Assembly (NCBI RefSeq): GCF_014197245.1
Contig: NZ_JACIFF010000001.1
Span: 620,001-684,000, forward strand
Length of the DNA stretch: 64,000 bases
Reading direction: 5' to 3'
Origin: Neolewinella aquimaris
GTDB lineage: Bacteria > Bacteroidota > Bacteroidia > Chitinophagales > Saprospiraceae
Every line of letters begins with the position of its first letter. Positions within the stretch are counted from its first letter, which is position 1. The notes under the pieces are model-generated. The model saw only the letters and a list, made by a program, of their open reading frames with translations, was not told where the DNA came from and searched no databases. The position numbers and the translations under genes were made by a program. Positions 58,208 to 64,000 of this stretch are shown here, piece by piece.

Positions 58208-61200
58208 CTATTCCAATACATTTACCGCTCTATTATACCCTTCTAGCGGCCGTCCGGTAATCCCGAAGAGCAGCCAATTGTCAATCTCTACAACGCTGCG
58301 TACGGCTCCCCGAAGACGGAAGCCCGAGCGCGTCTGTGGCACGTAGTCAAAACTACCGTCCCCCAATCCCCGCAGCAGGACGCCGGCATTCGCATCGGCC
58401 GGTCCGAACCGGAGCTTCGCCCGTAACTCGTTGCCACACAGCAACAGGTCGGGCACGCCGTCTACGTCAGCATCCACTACCGAAATGGTGTGGACCGGTG
58501 CCAGCTGGGCTTCCGATGGTAGGGGGGCAGACCGAAAGGTACCATTTGCATCCATTAAAAACAAAGCGGTAGTGAGTCGGGTGGCGCGGAGCATTTGGTT
58601 GTCGTTGACATCCCCCAGGTGGGTCAGGAGGGCCGCGGCGTTCGTTGTAGCGTAGCTCTCGTAGCTTGTATACGTGCTGCGCAGCCCGGACAGCTGTCCC
58701 AATAATTCATCCCGGGTCGCGTCGGGAAAATTACCCTCCCGGTCGTGATAAAACAGCAGGGGATCGATACTTCCGTCCCGGTTCACATCGTCGTCAAGCA
58801 CGGTCGCCGGCGCATCGGAGGATACCCGGTAAAGGTTATTGCTACCCTCGTTCCCAACCACCAAGTCGACCCGGCCATCCCCATTCAGGTCCGCGAGTGT
58901 TAGCACGTTCCACCAGCCGTAGGTATCCTCACCCGGTAGGTACCGCTCGGTCTGATCGGTAAGCTTCCCCGATTCGCGAGAAAAAACGGTAATGGGCATC
59001 CACTCGCCAACCACGATGAGCTCGTCGCTGCCGTCGCCGTCGAGATCGTGCCAGGCCGCATCGGTAACCATGCCCGGCGCAACCAAGTCCGGTGCTACCT
59101 GCTCCGTCACTGCTTCGAAATTGCCGCCGGTCTCCCGCTGCCGCAAGAGGTAGGAAGGTGGTGCGGATGGGTATGCCCCGGGAATGACGCGCCCCCCCAC
59201 GAAAATCTCGATGCCGGATTCCGTATCGTGCACGGCCACCACGCCGGTGCTAATGCGACGCTCGGGAAGCAGTCGGGTATTGACCCGGAAGTTTCCAGTG
59301 CCATCATTGAGGTAGATCCGGTCCAAGAGTTCGGGGGCATCCGGGCCGAGGTTGTGGTAGCCTCCGCTGGCCACGTACAGATCAGCAGATCCGTCGCCGT
59401 TAAAGTCGTGTACATTGAGGTCCGTCACCGCCACCTCCGCACCGGAAAAGGTAGAATACTGGGAAAATTTTCCCGCGCCGTCCTGTATAAAGCAGGTGCT
59501 GGGCTGGCCATTTCCGCCGCCAATCACCAGGTCGAAACGGCCGTCGCCGTTGAAGTCGCCACCTGCCAGTACCGGGCCGGTGGCCGATAGGCTCCGGGGC
59601 AGCAAGCTCTGGCGGTCAAAATCCCGGACCGTCGGTTCGCGGTCGGTCCAGTCCACCAATTCCTCCGCTCTTTGGTAGAGTGGAAACTGAGCAAGTTCTG
59701 ATCCTGCCTGTGCCGATTGCCGGGTAGCATCCGCGTAATTTAGCGTGATCAGGGTATCGACCGGTAAATCACGAAGGGTTTGTGCCAATCCACCCGGCCA
59801 GTTTACGGTAAGGCGTTGCACCTGCGTCCCCGCCCCGAGTCCGAAATGCAGCCTGTTGGGTCCGGAAGAAAGATAGCCCCGGTTAGGAAACAGCTCCTGG
59901 ACCTGGGTGATGGAGTCAACGGTCAGGCTAACCTTAGCGCCTACGCCGGTTGGATTTAGCGTACTTCCCTTTAGGTCGATCTGCAGGTAATGCCGGTCGG
60001 TAGCACTGTTGTTGCGGTAAATGAAGGCGGGCTGGTTGATGTTGTTTACCACGATATCGAGGTCGCCGTCGTTGTCCAGATCGACGGTGACGGCGCCCGT
60101 GCTGTTGGATGGGCGTTGCAGGCCCCACTCCGTGGTTAGGTCCGTGAATTTGCCGTCCCGGTCGTTGCGGAACACGTGGTTGGATACTTCGGAGGCGGGC
60201 ATCACTTTGAGGAGTTCGAGCACATCGCTGCGTTGCATACGGCCCTTTTTTGCGACGTAGTCGTCCATGTACTTGATGAAGTCCTGGTTGGTGTAGTCGC
60301 GTACGTATCCGTTGGTGACGTGGAGGTCCTTCCAGCCGTCGTTGTCGAGGTCAGAGAGCAGTGCTGACCAACTCCAATCGGTAGTGGCGACACCGGCGTA
60401 CTGACCGACTTCGGCGAAACTGCCGTCGCCGCGGTTGACCTGGAGCATGTTGCGCATGTTCTGGTGGTGAAACCCACTGGCTAGGTTGAGGTCGTGACGC
60501 GAGCGGTTATCGTCCGCCATCAGCAATTTGCGGCGGCGGTTATCGGCCGGGAGCATATCGAGGGTGAAGAGGTCGGGGAGGCCGTCGTTGTTTACATCCG
60601 CCACATCGCTTCCCATGGAGAAGTGACTGGTGTGGCCCATGCGTTCGCCGAGCTGATCGGTGAAGGTCCCGTCGCCGTTGTTGAAGTAGAGGTAGTCGGG
60701 AACTTCGTAGTCGTTGGAAACGTAGAAGTCGGTCCAGCCGTCGCCGTCCAGGTCGCTCAGGGCAAGCCCGAGGCCGTAGCTCAGGGCGGACCCGTTTATG
60801 CCGGCGGCCTCCGTTACGTCGCTGAATGTTCCCCGGTCGTTGCGGTATAGTCGGAGTCCGCGCTCCGGGTCGGGGACGGCGAGTAGCTCCCTGGTTTTGG
60901 CGACGTTGAGGATCGGAAGGGACCGCGGGTTGTGGTTCAGCAGAAGGACGTCCAGATCGTCGTCTCCGTCGTAGTCGAAGAAGTAGGCCTGATTGGTAAA
61001 CGACGGTGCGTCGAGTCCGTATTCCGCGGCGGCTTCCCGAAAACTCGGGATACCCTCGGGGGAATTTCCCTCATTGATGAAGAGCTGGTTGCGCCGTTTG
61101 TCGGGGGGCAGCATACCGGAATAGGAGAGGTAAATGTCCTGGCGGCCGTCGGCATTGATATCTACGATGGCGACGCCGGTCTTCCAGGGCCCCGGTCGCC

Positions 61201-61540
61201 CGCCTGCCTTGCTCTCTTTGGTGACGTCGGTAAAGCTAAGGCCACCCTGATTGAGATACAGGCGGTTGTCCCCCATGTTGGAGGTGAAGTACAGATCGGG
61301 GAGGCCGTCTCCGTTGAAGTCGCCCGTACCGACACCGCCCCCGTTGTAGAAGTACTCGTAGACGAGGATATTGGTATTCGGCCCTTCGGTGAGGGTGTTT
61401 TGAAAGGTAAGGCCGGTGGCTTCCGCCGGGAGCAGCGTAAACTGTTCCGGCGCCGTAGTCGACTCACGCTCCGACTGATGACACCCGAAGAGCATCAGCA
61501 GGAAAAACAGCACGACCGGCGTCGGGTCGGTGAATCGCAT
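58208..61540 (-). CDS. Large CRTAC1/VCBS repeat lipoprotein
   Basis: A 1110-residue exported lipoprotein. The lipobox LFGC gives C20. Two propeller-like FG-GAP/VCBS arrays (about 60-480 and 640-1090, many DxDxDG motifs such as DFNGDGLPDLYF) flank an ASPIC/UnbV domain (about 530-600). It is twice the length of the other CRTAC1 protein, which has only one propeller. I start at MRFTDPTPVV (61540). It follows susD by 74 nt, after a hairpin. Probably a surface protein that works with the SusCD receptor. Confidence 0.9.
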   Translation of the reverse strand: MRFTDPTPVVLFFLLMLFGCHQSERESTTAPEQFTLLPAEATGLTFQNTLTEGPNTNILVYEYFYNGGGVGTGDFNGDGLPDLYFTSNMGDNRLYLNQGGLSFTDVTKESKAGGRPGPWKTGVAIVDINADGRQDIYLSYSGMLPPDKRRNQLFINEGNSPEGIPSFREAAAEYGLDAPSFTNQAYFFDYDGDDDLDVLLLNHNPRSLPILNVAKTRELLAVPDPERGLRLYRNDRGTFSDVTEAAGINGSALSYGLGLALSDLDGDGWTDFYVSNDYEVPDYLYFNNGDGTFTDQLGERMGHTSHFSMGSDVADVNNDGLPDLFTLDMLPADNRRRKLLMADDNRSRHDLNLASGFHHQNMRNMLQVNRGDGSFAEVGQYAGVATTDWSWSALLSDLDNDGWKDLHVTNGYVRDYTNQDFIKYMDDYVAKKGRMQRSDVLELLKVMPASEVSNHVFRNDRDGKFTDLTTEWGLQRPSNSTGAVTVDLDNDGDLDIVVNNINQPAFIYRNNSATDRHYLQIDLKGSTLNPTGVGAKVSLTVDSITQVQELFPNRGYLSSGPNRLHFGLGAGTQVQRLTVNWPGGLAQTLRDLPVDTLITLNYADATRQSAQAGSELAQFPLYQRAEELVDWTDREPTVRDFDRQSLLPRSLSATGPVLAGGDFNGDGRFDLVIGGGNGQPSTCFIQDGAGKFSQYSTFSGAEVAVTDLNVHDFNGDGSADLYVASGGYHNLGPDAPELLDRIYLNDGTGNFRVNTRLLPERRISTGVVAVHDTESGIEIFVGGRVIPGAYPSAPPSYLLRQRETGGNFEAVTEQVAPDLVAPGMVTDAAWHDLDGDGSDELIVVGEWMPITVFSRESGKLTDQTERYLPGEDTYGWWNVLTLADLNGDGRVDLVVGNEGSNNLYRVSSDAPATVLDDDVNRDGSIDPLLFYHDREGNFPDATRDELLGQLSGLRSTYTSYESYATTNAAALLTHLGDVNDNQMLRATRLTTALFLMDANGTFRSAPLPSEAQLAPVHTISVVDADVDGVPDLLLCGNELRAKLRFGPADANAGVLLRGLGDGSFDYVPQTRSGFRLRGAVRSVVEIDNWLLFGITGRPLEGYNRAVNVLE

Positions 61541-61559
61541 ACGGCGTGGGTTAAAACAG

Positions 61560-61598
61560 GAAGATCCGTCTCCCAAACTTGTGGAGAGACGGATCTTC
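61560..61598 (-). terminator. Hairpin between susD and the CRTAC1 gene
   Basis: A perfect 13-bp stem (GAAGATCCGTCTC at 61560-61572 with GAGACGGATCTTC at 61586-61598) with a 13-nt loop lies 17 nt past the susD stop. On the minus strand a short TGTTTTAA follows. It may be a leaky terminator or an RNA processing site that separates SusCD dosage from downstream genes. Confidence 0.6.
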
Positions 61599-61614
61599 AA
61601 GTGAAGGGTAAATG

Positions 61615-63507
61615 CTAGAAACCAGGGTTCTGCACCAGGAGGGGGTTCCGACTGATCTCGTCGCGGGTGATGGCCCGGAAGTACATCTTGTCGTTCCAGT
61701 TGCGATTTTCGTTCTCGGTATTCTCGGCCACTTCGTAGGTGTACTCGTATACCTCGGGATCGTACTTGTAGGGAACGTGCGGTTGCTTACCGGGGCGCAA
61801 TTTGGCCCTAACGTCGATTACCTCGATCACGTCTCCCTGCGTCTCCGCGGCAATGAGCCAGCGGCGTGCATCGTGGTAGCGGTGCTCTTCGTAAGCGAGT
61901 TCAATGCGCCGCTCGTTTTGGTACCGTTCCATCAACTCGTTTCCGGATGCGGTGACTGCGGGCATGCCCACGCGGAAGCGAATCTGGTTGAGCCAGTTGC
62001 GGGCTTCCTCCTCTTCGCCGAGTTCCAGGCTGGCCTCCACGTAGTTAAGGACGACTTCCGTATAGCGGATAAAGGGCCAGGGAACGACCTGAGCGTTGGA
62101 CTGGTTGTCCTTCAGTGCTGGATCCGGATCGATGAACTTGCGTACGTAATAGTGGGTACGGCTGCCGTTCCAGTTTTCGATCGGAGACTCGCGGGTATCG
62201 ACCCCGTTGATGGTGCCGCCGTTGCCGTCGTCGTAGTAACCAGTCTGGATCTCATTATAGGGCTCGATTCCCACTACGTCAGCGGGCCGGGGCTTCCATC
62301 CGGCGCCGTCGTACATCACGGTTGCGTAGAAGCGGGGATCGCGGTTCTCGAAGGGGGCGGAAGCCATCTCGCTGTCGCTCCAGTCGAAGGAGGAGCCGTC
62401 CATCATTTCGTAGTCATCGACCAGCTGCTGAATGGGAGTGTTGCCCGCCCAGTTGTGGTAGCCGTTGGGGCCGTTGTTGATGCCGAAGTGAATGGGTCCC
62501 AGTGGCCAGTTGCTTTCCTGGGTGTAGAGTGGGGTGGTGGTACGCTGAAGAATCAGCTCGACGGCCGCGGCGGCATCGCCTACCGAGCTGCCCCCACCCA
62601 TGGAGAGCGAGATGTAGTTCTGCATGCCCTGTTCGGCGGAGACCGGTTCGGTCAGTCCCATCTTATAGCCCGTACCGGCATCGAGTGCTGCCTTGGCGGC
62701 GTCGCGGGCGGCGGTCCAGCGGGCGGTGCGATCCCCTCCGGTGTAGGCCAGCAAATCTATATTGCCGTAGCCGGCGATGGTGGAAGACTTCGCCTCGAAA
62801 GAGGCGGCGTCGTGCATGTCGCTGGCGGCGTAGAGTAGGATGCGCGACTTGAGCGCCTGTGCGGCCAGCCGTGAGGTACGGCCCGGTGTCTCCGGTTTGC
62901 CCTCCAGCATGGCGGCGGCCTTATCGAGGTCCTCGACGATGAAGTTTACCGTTTCTTCCCAGCTGGATCGGGCAATGGTGTAGTCTTCGTTCAGTCCGTA
63001 GGGAGTCTTGATGAGCGGTACCCCGCCGTAGAAGCGAGCCAGCTGATGGTAGTAGTAGGCACGTAGGAAGTGGGCCTCCCCGAGCAGGCGGTCGCGGAGC
63101 TCGTCGTTGTCGAAGGTCGAGGTAGGAAGTTCCTGAATGGCAATGTTTGCCTGGCGAATAGCCAGGTACATGACGTCCCAGCGGTAGGTCGGGCTCATCC
63201 AGCCGGTGTTGGCGGGTGATTCGGTGCCCTCGGTAAAGGTATTGATGTTGCGACCCGCGTGGGTGAACATGGCCTCGTCCGTGATGGATGCGAGCATCTG
63301 CTCTTCAAAACCGCCGTAGCCGAGAAAGGAGTAGACGTTGTAGATGAACGCTTCGGAAAGCGGACCGTCGGCCCAGGTTGCATCGCTGGAAATACTATCC
63401 AGGGGTTCGGTGTTCAGAAAATCCGTATCGCAGGCGGAGATCAGTAGGACGGCAAAGATCCCAACCGTCGACAGCAGGCGGTAGCCGGCGTTTTTTATAG
63501 TATTCAT
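61615..63507 (-). CDS. SusD/RagB-family lipoprotein
   Basis: Surface substrate-binding lipoprotein of 630 residues, longer than the SusD at 9926. The lipobox LISAC gives C26. Family signatures include LLGEAHFLRAYYYHQLARFYGGVPLI, RYTEVVLNYVEASLELGEEEEA, RRIELAYEEHRYHDARRW and the closing ITRDEISRNPLLVQNPGF. I start at MNTIKNAGYR (63507); the in-frame start at 63525 would overlap the susC stop region. It ends just before the hairpin and the CRTAC1/haloperoxidase genes, so this SusCD pair probably feeds that cluster. Confidence 0.95.
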   Translation of the reverse strand: MNTIKNAGYRLLSTVGIFAVLLISACDTDFLNTEPLDSISSDATWADGPLSEAFIYNVYSFLGYGGFEEQMLASITDEAMFTHAGRNINTFTEGTESPANTGWMSPTYRWDVMYLAIRQANIAIQELPTSTFDNDELRDRLLGEAHFLRAYYYHQLARFYGGVPLIKTPYGLNEDYTIARSSWEETVNFIVEDLDKAAAMLEGKPETPGRTSRLAAQALKSRILLYAASDMHDAASFEAKSSTIAGYGNIDLLAYTGGDRTARWTAARDAAKAALDAGTGYKMGLTEPVSAEQGMQNYISLSMGGGSSVGDAAAAVELILQRTTTPLYTQESNWPLGPIHFGINNGPNGYHNWAGNTPIQQLVDDYEMMDGSSFDWSDSEMASAPFENRDPRFYATVMYDGAGWKPRPADVVGIEPYNEIQTGYYDDGNGGTINGVDTRESPIENWNGSRTHYYVRKFIDPDPALKDNQSNAQVVPWPFIRYTEVVLNYVEASLELGEEEEARNWLNQIRFRVGMPAVTASGNELMERYQNERRIELAYEEHRYHDARRWLIAAETQGDVIEVIDVRAKLRPGKQPHVPYKYDPEVYEYTYEVAENTENENRNWNDKMYFRAITRDEISRNPLLVQNPGF

Positions 63508-63527
63508 GATCGGTTGTGGTTGCATGA

Positions 63528-64000
63528 TTAGAGAGTAATATTGAAGCCTACGTTGATTACCCGGGTCTGGGGGTAATAGACGCCGCCGCTGTTGGTTGCT
63601 TCGGGATCGAAGAAATCGAGACTGTCGAAGGTGATCAGGTTGTACCCATTTACGTAAGCGCGAAGGCTGCGGATTGGCAGTTTGCCCACCAGATTCGTCG
63701 GCAGGGTATAACCGATCTCGGCATTCTTCAGGCGAACGTAGTTTTTGCTGAACAGCCAGTAGGTATTGTTGCCGTAGTTGCCGCCCGTGTAGTACGTGTC
63801 GCCGCGGCTGGCCAGGCGTGGATCGGTGCTGCTGGGGTTGTCGATGCTCCAGCGATTCTGGTAGCTGTACTTTAGGTAGTTGCCGATGTCGCCGGATTCG
63901 GTCTGTACCCGTAGCGACGAGCCCCTGGCACCCTGGAAGAGCATGGAAAGGTCAAAACCCTTGTAGCTGGCCGAAAGGTTGGCACCGAAGTTAAAGGTCG
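63528..64000 (-). CDS. SusC/RagA-family transporter, C-terminal end only
   Basis: The last 157 codons of a TonB-linked outer-membrane barrel; the frame continues open past the right edge of the window, so the N-terminus is outside. It carries the usual SusC end: YVRLKNAEIGYTLPTNLVGKL, SLRAYVNGYNLITFDSLDFFDPEA, and the terminal strand RVINVGFNITL. It is directly followed by susD (20-nt gap to the chosen susD start). Confidence 0.93.
   Translation of the reverse strand, partial: TFNFGANLSASYKGFDLSMLFQGARGSSLRVQTESGDIGNYLKYSYQNRWSIDNPSSTDPRLASRGDTYYTGGNYGNNTYWLFSKNYVRLKNAEIGYTLPTNLVGKLPIRSLRAYVNGYNLITFDSLDFFDPEATNSGGVYYPQTRVINVGFNITL

Noticed and set aside
61612-62838. A 408-residue plus-strand frame opposite susD
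   Set aside because: Antisense to a full-length SusD gene, with no domain or signal of its own.

Overview
The window reads as chromosome of a fairly GC-rich Bacteroidota bacterium. The Lewinella/Saprospiria branch is my best guess, by inference only. The evidence is two SusC/SusD pairs, a Por-secretion C-terminal domain, an HU/SPOR protein, many Cys-lipoproteins, promoters of the Bacteroidota type (TTG, about 20 nt, TAnnTTTG), and little sign of Shine-Dalgarno leaders. Two tRNA genes are present. I see no rRNA, insertion sequence, integrase or CRISPR array.

Layout. 1-2115: minus-strand succinate dehydrogenase (sdhC, then sdhA cut by the window edge) and thioredoxin. 2209-6482: a DUF3810 membrane protein, then a minus-strand envelope run of a two-domain aspartic protease with PDZ, an RlpA/SPOR protein and an OmpA-like lipoprotein. 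6799-11497: a complete susC-susD pair. 11582-18712: a Nudix hydrolase, a minus-strand run rmuC-CoA transferase A-CoA transferase B-kdsB, a serine hydrolase with a GH3 remnant, pcm, and a MazG-like pyrophosphohydrolase. 19133-25267: gltB-gltD glutamate synthase. 25342-31372: aldo/keto reductase, a tiny membrane protein, DEAD-box helicase, nicotinamidase, a double-thioredoxin-fold lipoprotein and rimO. 31414-31659: tRNA-Leu(CAA) and tRNA-Leu(CAG). 31713-40298: HU/SPOR protein, YqgE, CcsA-type heme protein, a T9SS subtilase, an OmpA lipoprotein, tilS-rlmH, a repeat-rich spacer and prmA. 40310-47423: a 1566-residue secreted protein of unknown function, DUF58, an arrestin-like protein and a dienelactone hydrolase. 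47700-50879: a compact operon of a PLP lyase, a DUF1611 (DgcN-like) protein and an enolase-superfamily (DgcA-like) epimerase. 50884-55201: a long RluA-type pseudouridine synthase and a Pif1-like helicase with HRDC and HTH domains, with a palindrome between them. 55175-64000: a minus-strand run SusC (cut by the edge)-SusD-CRTAC1-vanadium haloperoxidase-CRTAC1.

Most genes are housekeeping: TCA cycle, nitrogen assimilation, translation factors and tRNA/rRNA modification, and envelope upkeep. The accessory parts are the two SusCD loci, the haloperoxidase cluster, the DUF1611 operon and the giant secreted protein.

Gene packing is tight. Several convergent pairs overlap at their 3' ends, and at least seven genes have a -7 box only 4-7 nt before ATG, which predicts leaderless mRNAs. 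The best candidates for unfamiliar biology are the haloperoxidase locus, the three-gene DUF1611 operon, the giant secreted protein and the extragenic repeats at 39162-39401.
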